Origin: DAHUXD01 sp963736455
Lineage (GTDB): Bacteria; Acidobacteriota; Thermoanaerobaculia; UBA5066; Gp7-AA6
Assembly: GCA_963736455.1 (NCBI GenBank)
Contig: CAVTON010000001.1
Coordinates: 2,418,001-2,482,000, forward strand
DNA: 64,000 nucleotides
Reading direction: 5' to 3'
Shown here: piece after piece, positions 55,789 to 63,835 of the stretch
How positions within the stretch are numbered: the first letter of the stretch is position 1
How the letters are laid out: every line of letters begins with the position of its first letter
Notes under the pieces: model-generated
Told to the model about the DNA's origin: nothing
The model's database searches: none
What the model saw: the letters and a program-made list of their open reading frames with translations, nothing else
Translations under genes and position numbers: made by a program

Positions 55789-56835
55789 CTACGGAGAAAC
55801 GGCGGGGCCGAATTCCGGCGTGGCGCCGCCGGCGGACTTCTCGCCGGGGGCGAGCTCTTCGGCCAGGCGAAACTCTCCCCGATCGGGGCGGACGTTTCTC
55901 GTGTAGAGCGAGATCTTCGGGTCGGTGATGAAGCGCCAGGAGAGCTTCGCCCACGACGGGTGGTACGGGATGTCGTAGGCCTCGGGCGCCGTCTTCTTGA
56001 TCTGGGGCAGGCGATTCCAGGGCACCGACGGGAAGTCGTGGTGCTCGTTGTGGTATCCGATGTTCAGCTGGAAACGGTTCAACCAGCCGTAGTAGTCGTT
56101 GGTTTCCTGGCCGGGAAAAAGAGCGTAGTGCTCCTGGATCCAGCGCGCGCCGAGCGGGGGACCGCCGATGCTGAACCAGAACGACGCAAAGAGGTAGCCG
56201 AGCGCTCCCGGGCTGATCAGGAACCAGATCGCGGCGTTGAAGGCCATCTGGGTGATGAAGTTGATGACGACCCAGTGGTCGATGGGCCGCAGCTCCTTCA
56301 AGCGGGGCGGCCGGGTCAGCTGCACGGCGGGGAAGCACAGCAGCCAGATCGCCTTTCGCCATGCCGAGTTGCCGACGAGCCGGGCCTCCCAGCGGTTCGG
56401 GACGTCGGCGTCGTGGTCGTAAACGCCGAGGTACGCGTGGTGCTTCATGTGGTAACGCTGGAAGAAGACGGAGCCCCCGGGGACGACGATGGGGAAGTTG
56501 GCGAGCATGCCCGTCATCGTGTTCGCCGCCGGGGACCGGAAGATCAGGTTGTGGGTGCACTCGTGGATGATCACCCAGAGCGCATGGTCGGCCAGGGCGC
56601 CGACGACGGCGCCGGCGGCGACGATCATCCACCACGGGCTCGCACGGAGAAGCCACGCGACGGCGACCTGGAACACGACGATTCCGGCCGTGATCCAGAA
56701 GGTCGCGTGGTTGCGTCCGATGAGCTTTCGGACGTCGGGATGGTCCTGGAGAATGCGCCGCGCACGCCCCCCGTGCGGGATCGGGGTGCCGGGGCGATAG
56801 AAGTCGCCGGTCGGGGCGATGGTGGGTTCGGTCAT
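55789..56835 (-). CDS. Sphingolipid delta-4-desaturase (DEGS)-like fatty acid desaturase
   Basis: The 348-residue membrane protein has three histidine boxes: HECTH (91-95), HMKHH (129-133) and HNEHH (262-266). The order and spacing match DES1/DEGS sphingolipid desaturases, with the diagnostic 'YHNEHHDFPSVPWNRLP' context and a YDHDADVP segment after box 2. The N-terminus (RRILQDHPDVRKLIG) resembles the Lipid_DES domain. Delta-4 desaturation of dihydroceramide makes ceramide in eukaryotes; bacterial homologues exist but substrate here is not proven. No serine palmitoyltransferase gene is visible in the window. Confidence 0.82.
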   Translation of the reverse strand: MTEPTIAPTGDFYRPGTPIPHGGRARRILQDHPDVRKLIGRNHATFWITAGIVVFQVAVAWLLRASPWWMIVAAGAVVGALADHALWVIIHECTHNLIFRSPAANTMTGMLANFPIVVPGGSVFFQRYHMKHHAYLGVYDHDADVPNRWEARLVGNSAWRKAIWLLCFPAVQLTRPPRLKELRPIDHWVVINFITQMAFNAAIWFLISPGALGYLFASFWFSIGGPPLGARWIQEHYALFPGQETNDYYGWLNRFQLNIGYHNEHHDFPSVPWNRLPQIKKTAPEAYDIPYHPSWAKLSWRFITDPKISLYTRNVRPDRGEFRLAEELAPGEKSAGGATPEFGPAVSP

Positions 56836-57086
56836 TTCCAGTTTGTCTGTGTGCTTTTTATCTCAGTCCGGTCCGGGAGGAAAGCCCCCGAGGATAGCCC
56901 ACCCCGGGACGGGAAGGGGAAGGAATCGGCGGGACCGGGGGACCGGTTGGGGCCGGGGTCCCGCCGTCCTGGCTCCGACCGTCTGTCGGGGGCCTTTCGC
57001 CCCTGTCGGCAAGAACCGAAGAAAACACGGAGAATGTCGTCTTCGCCGTCAAGATACGCAGGCCCTGCTGTTGAAGGAGGCTAACG

Positions 57087-57881
57087 ATGCGCGTGCGCCG
57101 CACACGACGGATCATGGGTGCCCTGGTGCATTTCAGTCTGCTGACCTTGCTCGCCGGGAGATCGGTCGAGGCCCAGACACCTCTCCCTGAACGACTGGTC
57201 CAGGCCACCGTGGGGCCAAAGTCCTTTGGCACGCAGGACTACACGGTCACCGCGATTTCGGGCCTCTCCTTCATGCCGGCCGAGAGCACCCAGGGCTACC
57301 ACGTCTCGGGCGGCCTCGCGAGATTCGGTGACGTGAATGCCGAGCAGCATTTCTACGCCACGCTGGACATTCCGCCCGGAGTACTCATCGATTACATCGG
57401 CTTCAACAACCTGAACGACGGAGAGGCGAACGTCATGGCCATCCACTTGTGGAGGCGCAACGCGGACGGCAGCACCCACGACCTCTACGATCTCGACAAC
57501 ACTCCCCACACGTATTGGTTCACGGACATCAATGGGAGTCCGCTCGGGATCTCGTGGGAAGGTAGCCACCCGAATTTCGATTCTCCGCACATCCTTCTGC
57601 TCGACCTGGAAATCGCCCCGGACCCGAATCCCCTTTTCTTCGGGTGGGTGGAGGTCTGGTGGCGGCGGGCCGTCAGCCCGGCGCCGCCGGGGGCGTCCTT
57701 CAACGACGTGCCGACGACTCATCCCTTCTTCCAGTACATCGAGGCGTTGAAGGCCTCCGGCATCACGGGCGGCTGCAACGCAGCGCCGCCGCTGTACTGT
57801 CCGGACGCCCCGGTCACGCGAGGTCAGATGGCCGTATTTTTCGCGAAGGCTCTCGGCCTGAACTGGCCGGCTTTCCAGTAG
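57087..57881 (+). CDS. Small secreted protein with one SLH-like repeat
   Basis: The 264-residue product has a signal peptide (MGALVHFSLLTLLAGRSVEA) after a strong GGAGG site. Residues about 30-195 form a beta-rich domain without known motif (YHVSGGLARFGDVNAEQHFY, DYIGFNNLNDGEANVMAIHL). One SLH-like repeat follows: FNDVPTTHPFFQYIEALKA, SGITGGC, LYCPDAPVTRGQMAVFFAKA. This is the same repeat type as in the proteins at 29487 and 32628, here single. The gap 56836-57086 upstream holds no other gene. Confidence 0.8.
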   Translation: MRVRRTRRIMGALVHFSLLTLLAGRSVEAQTPLPERLVQATVGPKSFGTQDYTVTAISGLSFMPAESTQGYHVSGGLARFGDVNAEQHFYATLDIPPGVLIDYIGFNNLNDGEANVMAIHLWRRNADGSTHDLYDLDNTPHTYWFTDINGSPLGISWEGSHPNFDSPHILLLDLEIAPDPNPLFFGWVEVWWRRAVSPAPPGASFNDVPTTHPFFQYIEALKASGITGGCNAAPPLYCPDAPVTRGQMAVFFAKALGLNWPAFQ

Positions 57882-57978
57882 CCCTGGTCCGCGTTTCGGG
57901 TACTTGAGGTTCGCGTTGCAGTCCGGCAGACTTCGGGTGAACGATGAGAGCGCCGAGCTCCGCCTCGCGCCCGCCCGC

Positions 57979-59589
57979 GTGAACCGATCTCGCTCACGCC
58001 TGCCGCGTCGTCGCGACGCATGTCTCATGGCCGCCCTCGCGGTCGTGGCTTTTTCGGTCCTCGCGTGCTCGCGACGCGTCCCGGTGATCGTGATCTCGAT
58101 CGACACACTGCGCGCCGACCGCTTGCCCTGCTACGGGTACCGCGCCGTCGAGACGCCCGCGATCGATCGCTTCCGCAGCCGGTCGGTGTTGTTCGCAGCC
58201 GCGTACACTCCGGTTCCGCAGACGCTTCCCGCGCACGCGACGCTCTTCACGGGGCTTCTTCCCGCACGTCACGGGGCCCGCGAGAACACCGGGTTCCGCC
58301 TGTCGGCCCAGCCCGAGACCCTCGCCGGGCTCCTGCGCGAGCGGGGCTGGGAGACCGGCGCGGCGGTGTCCTCGGCGGTTCTCTCGCGGGTGACCGGGCT
58401 GGCGCGCGGGTTCGACTTCTACGACGACGCGCTCACGCGCGGCGCGGACAAGAAACGCGACGGCTCGGAGGCGGCGCGCTCACTCGCTCGCTGGATCGGC
58501 GAGCGCCGCGGCCGCCCCTTCTTCGCGTTCCTTCACCTGATGGAGCCGCACGCGCCGCGCGAGGCCCCGGAGCCGTTTCGGAGCCGCTACCCGGACGCGT
58601 ACGACGCGGAGGTGGCGCACGCGGACGCCGTGGTCGGCGAGTTCTTCGCCGCGCTGCCGCCGGGCGTTGCCGAAGGTGCGCTCGTCTTCCTTCTGTCCGA
58701 CCACGGCGAGGGGCTCGGCGATCACGGCGAACAGCAGCACGGAATTCTCCTCTATCGCGAAACCACCCGAGTGCCGCTCCTGATGCAGCTTCCGCGTGGC
58801 GACCACGCCGGCGCGGTGGTGAGCGGCGCCGTCGGGCTCGTGGACGTCTTTCCGACCGTCGCGGCCGTTCTCGGACTGACTCCGCCCGCCGGCCTCCAGG
58901 GTTCCTCGCTGCTCGGCCGCATCGGCGCCTTCGTGTCCGCCCCCCGGCACTATTACTCGGAGACGCTCACCCCCCGCCTGCTGCTCGGGTGGAGCGACCT
59001 CGCCTCGCTCGAGGACGAGAAGTATCAGTACATCGAGGCTCCCACGCCGGAGCTCTACGATCTGTCCCGCGATCCAGGCGAGACGTCGAACCTCGCCTCG
59101 ACCTTGCCGGAGGCGGTGCGCGGTTTTCGCCGCGAGCTCGCGGCGATTCCACGACCCTTTCGGATGCCGGCGTCCGAGGACGCCGAGAGGCTGGCGTCCC
59201 TCGCGGCGCTCGGCTACACGGGCGGGGCAGCGGGAGCGGTGCGGGCAGCGGGCGCCCGTGATCTGCCGGATCCCAAGGAGCGAATCGCCGCGGGCGGGCT
59301 GATCGAATCGGCGGCCGTGCGTCGGGCCGTAGACGCGGGCGACGATGCCGAGATCGTCCGAAGGGCGCGTATCTATCTGCGTCTCGCGCCCGGAAGCCTC
59401 AACGTGTGGAAACTCGAGGCGAACGCGCTCGAACGCCTCGGCTGCCCGTCAGACGCCGCCCGGGAGCTCTCGGAGGGGCTTCGCCAAAGCGCGGCGACGG
59501 CGCTCGCCTCGGAACGCAATGAGGCCGCGGAGTACTTCTCGCGACTGACGCATGAACCCGCGCCCGAAGGCTGCCGTTTCCGAGAGTGA
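57979..59589 (+). CDS. Sulfatase-fold lipoprotein without formylglycine cysteine (third copy)
   Basis: The 536-residue product has an Arg-rich N-terminus (RSRSRLPRRR) and a lipobox at VLACSR. The sulfatase fold shows ISIDTLRADRLPCYGYRAVE, QTLPAHATLFTGLLPARHGA and LSDHGEGLGDHGEQQHG. The catalytic loop has Thr before LPAH, as in the two relatives at 25583 and 45934. The C-terminal 100 residues look helical. Translation may start at the GTG at 57979 or at ATG 58027; the former supplies the positively charged n-region. The downstream edge abuts an integrase remnant. Confidence 0.78.
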   Translation: MNRSRSRLPRRRDACLMAALAVVAFSVLACSRRVPVIVISIDTLRADRLPCYGYRAVETPAIDRFRSRSVLFAAAYTPVPQTLPAHATLFTGLLPARHGARENTGFRLSAQPETLAGLLRERGWETGAAVSSAVLSRVTGLARGFDFYDDALTRGADKKRDGSEAARSLARWIGERRGRPFFAFLHLMEPHAPREAPEPFRSRYPDAYDAEVAHADAVVGEFFAALPPGVAEGALVFLLSDHGEGLGDHGEQQHGILLYRETTRVPLLMQLPRGDHAGAVVSGAVGLVDVFPTVAAVLGLTPPAGLQGSSLLGRIGAFVSAPRHYYSETLTPRLLLGWSDLASLEDEKYQYIEAPTPELYDLSRDPGETSNLASTLPEAVRGFRRELAAIPRPFRMPASEDAERLASLAALGYTGGAAGAVRAAGARDLPDPKERIAAGGLIESAAVRRAVDAGDDAEIVRRARIYLRLAPGSLNVWKLEANALERLGCPSDAARELSEGLRQSAATALASERNEAAEYFSRLTHEPAPEGCRFRE

Positions 59590-59616
59590 CGGGATGTTGA
59601 CGGGTACCGGCCCGAC

Positions 59617-59800
59617 TTGGGCTGCCGCTTGCAAGGCGGCATCTCGGGCCACCGGACGATCTCGACCTTCCCGCGCTATGACATCGCTTCGAAAGAGAAC
59701 AAGCGCGACGCTCTACGTAAGGTCGAGGGCCGTATCGCGGCAGACGCGGGAAAGCCCTCGAACGTGGTCCCGATCCGCAAACACGGAGAAAACACGGAGA
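59617..59800 (+). pseudogene. Tyrosine-recombinase (integrase) C-terminal remnant
   Basis: Translation gives ISGHRTISTFPRYDIASKEN and then KRDALRKVEGRIAA, which match the C-terminal box of tyrosine integrases: the GH-T catalytic histidine and the RY nucleophilic tyrosine, 9-10 residues apart. The N-terminal three quarters of the enzyme is missing; upstream is the sulfatase gene. The fragment ends near 59800, just short of a tRNA-Arg 3' end. Confidence 0.7.
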
Positions 59801-59848
59801 ATCGGGGATCCGGGGTGGGAGAGGGGTCGGCGAAGTCGTTGGAAAATA

Positions 59849-59891
59849 TGGCGCGCCCGGCGCGATTCGAACGCGCGACCTCTAGCTCCGG
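59849..59891 (-). other. tRNA-Arg(CCG) 3'-half remnant, candidate att site
   Basis: Read on the minus strand this 43-base segment begins at anticodon CCG with GGA and continues through the anticodon-stem 3' strand, variable loop, an intact T arm (GCGCG-TTCGAAT-CGCGC), the acceptor 3' strand CGGGCGC, discriminator G and CCA. The 5' half is absent. tRNA 3' halves next to integrase genes are classical attachment sites left by tyrosine recombinases. Confidence 0.75.
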
Positions 59892-60088
59892 TGGGCAGGA
59901 CGAGTCGGAGCCGACGGGGGCTGACGACAGCTCAGAGTAGATCGCTCAAGGATTTGGCTCGGCGCCGCCTGCTCTGGACTGCCCGCGGCCGACGGTAAGA
60001 CACGGAGAGAACACGGAAAATCTGGCTCTCCTCGTGGCACCGGTGAGGTGCCCAGACAGCGTCAACCTTCAGCGGATGGGCAGTCGGA

Positions 60089-60696
60089 TCAGTCGGGCTC
60101 CTGGCGCAGGTTCTCGACGAAATAGCCTCCCCGCCTTGGAGCGGAGCGTCGATCTTCTGACGCAGGCCTCCGACATAGACTTCGATCACGTTCGAGAAGG
60201 GGTCGAAGCGCTCGTCCCAGACGTGCATCGCGATCTGGCGTCGAGTGACGATGCGCCCGCAGTTGAGCAGAAGATACTCGAGCAGCGAATACTCCTTCCC
60301 GGTGAGCTCGATCGTGCCTCCGCGGACATCGACCGAGCGCTTCCCGCGGTCGAGGCGGATATCTCTGAGGGTCTGCGTGATCTGAGGGGGCAGCGACCGC
60401 CGGCGCAGCAGAGCGCCGACCCGCGCCCGCAGCTCTTTCACGGCAAAGGGCTTGGGCAGGTAGTCGTCCGCGCCGTCCTCCAGCCCGCGGACCCGCTCGG
60501 CGATTTCCGAGCGCGCCGACAGCATCAAGATCGGCATCGCGAAGTTCTTGGCCCGAACCGCGTTGCACACGGCAAGACCGTCGAAGCCCGGGAGGAGGAT
60601 GTCGAGGATCATCAGGTCGTAACTTCCGAACAGGACCTGCTCGACAGCCTCGTCGCCCCGCCCCACGATGTCGACCGCGTATGCGGACTCGCGTAC
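60089..60696 (-). pseudogene. OmpR-family response regulator, broken
   Basis: The receiver (from VRESAYAVD), the phosphoacceptor region LMILDILLPGFDG and the winged helix (ELTGKEYSLLEYLLLN, NVIEVYVGGLRQKIDAP) are recognisable. The first ~20 residues, including the acidic pocket, are missing. Near the end, KIDAPLQG jumps to GGYFVENLRQEPD in another frame with about 20 bases lost. The product would not be a functional phosphorelay protein. It lies 200 bases beyond the tRNA remnant. Confidence 0.75.
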
Positions 60697-60768
60697 ACTT
60701 CCCGTGGTTTTTGGTCGCGCGTTCGGGCGCCATCGTGGCGTCGAGCACCGCGGCGACATGGGAGCGAC

Positions 60769-61626
60769 ATGGCAATGGCGTGGATCGGCTCCGAGGACCA
60801 CAAGGAAACGTTCTGCCGGGTATTCGTGGAGTCTCACCGCCCTTTCGAACCCGAGTCGATCCGCTTTCCGGAGCTGGACGAGGAAAGCTTACGGCGTCTC
60901 AAGGCTCTTCCGATCTGGAATGAGGCCGTTCGCACGGAGACAGCCACGGCAGTCGAGGTCCAGTCGCTCGGCCGCGTCGAGCCGGATCCGGTCCTGGCTG
61001 GCGCGATCGCCCTCCAGGGTTACGAAGAGGGCCGGCACGCGGCCATCCTCTCCCTCCTGACGCGCCATTACGGCATCCAGGTCGCACCGTTCCGGGCCCC
61101 GGCGCCGCCGAAAGACCCCCTCTGGGCCTTCCTCAGCACCGGGTACGGCGAGTGTCTCGACTCCTTCTTCGCCTTCGGTCTCTTCGCGATCGGGGAGCGC
61201 TCCGGCTACTTCCCCGCGGCGCTGACCGACATCTTCGATCCGATCATGCAGGAAGAGGCGCGCCACATTCTCTTCATCGTTAACTGGGCCGCCTACCTTA
61301 GGGCGCGCACGCCCTTTGCGCTCCGGCCGGCCTTCGACGTGCGTCGGGCCTGGACGATCGCCCGCCAGATCGCCGGCCACGCGCGGCAGGCGCTCCAGTT
61401 CGGGAGCACAGGCTCGCAGGAAGGCTTCACTATGGGCACTCACTCCACTCTCGGCGACTTCTCGGCGCGCTCGTTCCTTGCGCTCTGCCTCGCCGAGAAC
61501 GACCGGCGCCTGTCGCGGTACGACCCCCGGCTGCTGCGTCCGGCCCTCGTGGCTCCACTCGTCCGAACCGCACTGAAACTTCTTCCGGGCGAGGGCGCGC
61601 CCGGCGATCAGCCTCGGGCCGCCTAA
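60769..61626 (+). CDS. Ferritin-like (diiron-motif) domain protein
   Basis: The 285-residue product has two EExxRH-type motifs, YEEGRH (about 85-90) and QEEARH (about 161-166), as in helical diiron ferritin-like proteins, plus YGECLDSFF with another carboxylate (about 126-134). The fold fits four helices that ligate a diiron site. The ATG at 60769 gives MAMAWIGSEDHKE; a second ATG two codons later is possible. Members of this group often sit beside glycan genes, but the substrate is unknown. It is divergent from the regulator pseudogene and is intact amid decaying neighbours. Confidence 0.72.
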   Translation: MAMAWIGSEDHKETFCRVFVESHRPFEPESIRFPELDEESLRRLKALPIWNEAVRTETATAVEVQSLGRVEPDPVLAGAIALQGYEEGRHAAILSLLTRHYGIQVAPFRAPAPPKDPLWAFLSTGYGECLDSFFAFGLFAIGERSGYFPAALTDIFDPIMQEEARHILFIVNWAAYLRARTPFALRPAFDVRRAWTIARQIAGHARQALQFGSTGSQEGFTMGTHSTLGDFSARSFLALCLAENDRRLSRYDPRLLRPALVAPLVRTALKLLPGEGAPGDQPRAA

Positions 61627-61650
61627 AGTTCGGCAGGGAGGTCGTCGTCA

Positions 61651-61970
61651 ATGTCGCCACTGAAGTCTCTGTTCCGAGCCCTCCGTCCTACGAAGCGCTT
61701 GACGGGGGCGCCGGTTCGCGCTACGAGGTCAGGCGCGAGATCTGTTCCTTCTGGAATCCCGCGCCGTTGGCGCTGCCGGCGGCCCTCGTTCCGGGAAGCC
61801 GCCTCGTCAACGCCCGGCCCGCGGCCGGAATCTTGCCGACGTGCTCCCGCCCGCCTTCGAAGACGAGCTCGTCGTTCCTCACACGAGCCCCTCTTCTTTC
61901 CGATCCGACGTCCGCGTCGCGGAGACCTTCAAGCAGGTGAACCCGCGCCTGCGGATCGGCTTCGTCGGCG
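61651..61970 (+). pseudogene. HpnJ-like B12/radical-SAM protein, N-terminal remnant
   Basis: Three short frames together read like the N-terminal cobalamin-binding part of the HpnJ (hopanoid-associated) radical-SAM family: LKSLF, then SPPSYEALDGGAGSRYEVR and REICSFWNPAPLALPAALV, then NLADVLPPAFEDELVV and SPSSFRSDVRVAETFKQ. Two -1 shifts (near 61675 and 61829) separate them. The radical-SAM half is missing. It is a decayed gene or a region with sequencing errors. The opposite strand carries the end of the lipoprotein gene. Confidence 0.65.
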
Positions 61971-62458
61971 TCGTGCGCTTCGCCCACTTTCTCGCCGGGC
62001 AGCATCGAGATTCTTGTCACGGGGTGGAGCTCCAGGTGCATATGACGCGTGTCCTGGACATAAGTGCCGTCCGCTTCAATGTGGTCGCCGACACGCGGCA
62101 CCAGGATCTTGTTGCCGCACGTCCAGCAACGAAACACCAGGAATCGAAAAACCGGGTGCCTGCAAACGATCTCGAGCTCCAGTATGTCTTTGCCGAACTG
62201 CTCATAATTCTTCTGATTCGAGAAGTGTGCGTACTCGGGGTCGAGTCTCAAGTACAGAATCGCATCCCCATCGAGAACGTAGCGCGCGTCGACGACGATG
62301 CCGCGCACAGTGACGCAGCTCTCCAGAATGACGAGCCGCTTCGGCAAATAGACACAATGCCACCAGTTGTTTTCGCACTCTCCTGGAATCGTGTTGCCGC
62401 TCATTGAGACGCATCCGGCTGAGCAGATCGTGACAACCAGCAGCGTGAGTCGAATCAA
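61721..62458 (-). CDS. Lipoprotein of unknown function, extended C-terminus
   Basis: From a TTG at 62458 the product starts with a lipoprotein signal (MIRLTLLVVTICSAGC). About 150 residues of plausible coding sequence follow (CENNWWHCVYLPKRLVILES, VVDARYVLDGDAILYLRLDP, VPRVGDHIEADGTYVQDTRH and ELHPVTRISML). This part has lower GC than the neighbours. Beyond about position 62000 the frame continues antisense to the HpnJ-like remnant and the residues look non-coding, so the original end may be lost. Function unknown; the last segment resembles a small-domain lipoprotein motif. Confidence 0.6.
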   Translation of the reverse strand: MIRLTLLVVTICSAGCVSMSGNTIPGECENNWWHCVYLPKRLVILESCVTVRGIVVDARYVLDGDAILYLRLDPEYAHFSNQKNYEQFGKDILELEIVCRHPVFRFLVFRCWTCGNKILVPRVGDHIEADGTYVQDTRHMHLELHPVTRISMLPGEKVGEAHDADEADPQARVHLLEGLRDADVGSERRGARVRNDELVFEGGREHVGKIPAAGRALTRRLPGTRAAGSANGAGFQKEQISRLTS

Positions 62459-62554
62459 TCTCGAAGGCAGACGGCTTCCTATCTTCGAGCCCGGGTGGTT
62501 CGAGCCGCTCGCTGGAGTCTCAGCACTGGACCGCGCCTTGCGAACTCGCCGGGG

Positions 62555-63835
62555 TCAACACCCCGATCTCCGGCCGGCTGAGGCGGTCGTCGCCGAGGCC
62601 ATGAAGACGACGACCACGGGGTCGATCGGATGACGATAGCGAACTTCGGGATGGGTAACGTAATAAACGAGGGGAAAGAAGACCAACGGGATCACGAGAG
62701 GAATCACACCATCCCGATGGTCCCGGATCGCCCGATAGAGTCCTGTAAAGGCAAGCAGCGAGACGAAGCTGTACAGGAGAACGTTCGGCAGCCCTTCTTC
62801 GTCCAGGCTCCAACGAGGAGGGAAGTTCCACAGGGTGGTCCAGGTGTAGAGAGCTCGCCGGAGAGTCAGGCACGCGAAGCGAAGCGGCCGGCGCGCGATG
62901 ACCTCCCGGGCCTCGAGCTGCTTCTCAGCCATGTACGCCGGCTCGCCAAGCCTCTTGACCTTCTCCATTTCCGCGGCGTTGTTTCCGGGGATCACATTGA
63001 AATTGGAAGCATGAGTCGTGTCTTCGCTGTTGCCGACGAGAAACTCCAGACCGACGCTGCCCCGGAAGGCGACGAAACGCCCGTAGGTTCGGCTGCAGCG
63101 CCAGATCCAGGGTCCCGTCACGCAAAGGAAAACCAGAGACGCGGCAGCCGCCACTGCCGTGCAATTCTCTCCGCGCCGCCAATGCCGGAACCACACCCAT
63201 GCGCCGAGAAAGGGCAGTGTGGAGAGGATGGCCGGGTTCGTGAGCGCGGCCACCCCCCACAACGCGCCGTAACCCAGCCAGGCGACCGGGCTCGTCGAAC
63301 GCTCCAGGCGCAGCGTCGCCAGCACCAGGAGGCTGAATATCAGCGTGGTCAGGGTCGTTTCCCACACGGTCGCGTTCGCCACGGCCACCGCCCAGGGGAA
63401 GAAAGCCCAAATCCAGCCCGCCCGGACCGCGGTGGGGAGCCCGAAGACCCGGTGCGCCATGAAGAAGACCGGCAGACACGTCATGGCGGAAAACAGGTTG
63501 TTCAGGGTGAGCATGACCAGAGCCGACGAGGCCGTATAGGTTCCGAAGAGCCTGAAGACGCCGGCGACCAGGTACGTGTATGCGGGAGGTACGAGGGTCG
63601 TCGGCCCTGTCGGCTCGGGAAAAGGAGAGCTAAATCCCTGGCCCGAGGCGATCGATCGCGCAACCCTCCCCGTCTCCCAGCCGAACGTCCAATGGTCCCG
63701 TGCAGGATCCAGCCGATTAGTATAGAAAGAACTCATCACGATCAGGCGAAGCAACAGAGCCGCGGCGGCCATCGTCCACGGCGAGCCGAGCAGGGGCCAA
63801 CCTTTGACGCGCACACGCGTCGTGGCGCCCGTCAC
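62555..63835 (-). CDS. GT39-like membrane glycosyltransferase
   Basis: The 426-residue protein has 8-10 membrane segments and the PMT/ArnT-type layout: an early extracytoplasmic acidic motif in DPARDHWTFGWE, PTTLVPPAYTYLVAGVF, HRVFGLPTAVRAGWIWAFFP and the late motif VTHPEVRYRHPIDPVVVVF. Such enzymes transfer sugars from polyprenyl-phosphate carriers to lipids or proteins. The GC content is lower than the 0-57 kb region. Nothing is assigned in 63836-64000. Confidence 0.78.
   Translation of the reverse strand: MTGATTRVRVKGWPLLGSPWTMAAAALLLRLIVMSSFYTNRLDPARDHWTFGWETGRVARSIASGQGFSSPFPEPTGPTTLVPPAYTYLVAGVFRLFGTYTASSALVMLTLNNLFSAMTCLPVFFMAHRVFGLPTAVRAGWIWAFFPWAVAVANATVWETTLTTLIFSLLVLATLRLERSTSPVAWLGYGALWGVAALTNPAILSTLPFLGAWVWFRHWRRGENCTAVAAAASLVFLCVTGPWIWRCSRTYGRFVAFRGSVGLEFLVGNSEDTTHASNFNVIPGNNAAEMEKVKRLGEPAYMAEKQLEAREVIARRPLRFACLTLRRALYTWTTLWNFPPRWSLDEEGLPNVLLYSFVSLLAFTGLYRAIRDHRDGVIPLVIPLVFFPLVYYVTHPEVRYRHPIDPVVVVFMASATTASAGRRSGC

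Noticed and set aside
59617..59940. A 107-residue protein ending in ARPARFERATSSSGGQ
   Set aside because: The tail is translation of the tRNA-Arg remnant, a well-known annotation artefact; only the integrase-like N-terminal part is meaningful.
60089..60696. Functional second response regulator
   Set aside because: It lacks the first strand of the receiver with the acidic pocket and has lost bases before the C-terminal GGYFVENL segment, so it reads as a pseudogene.
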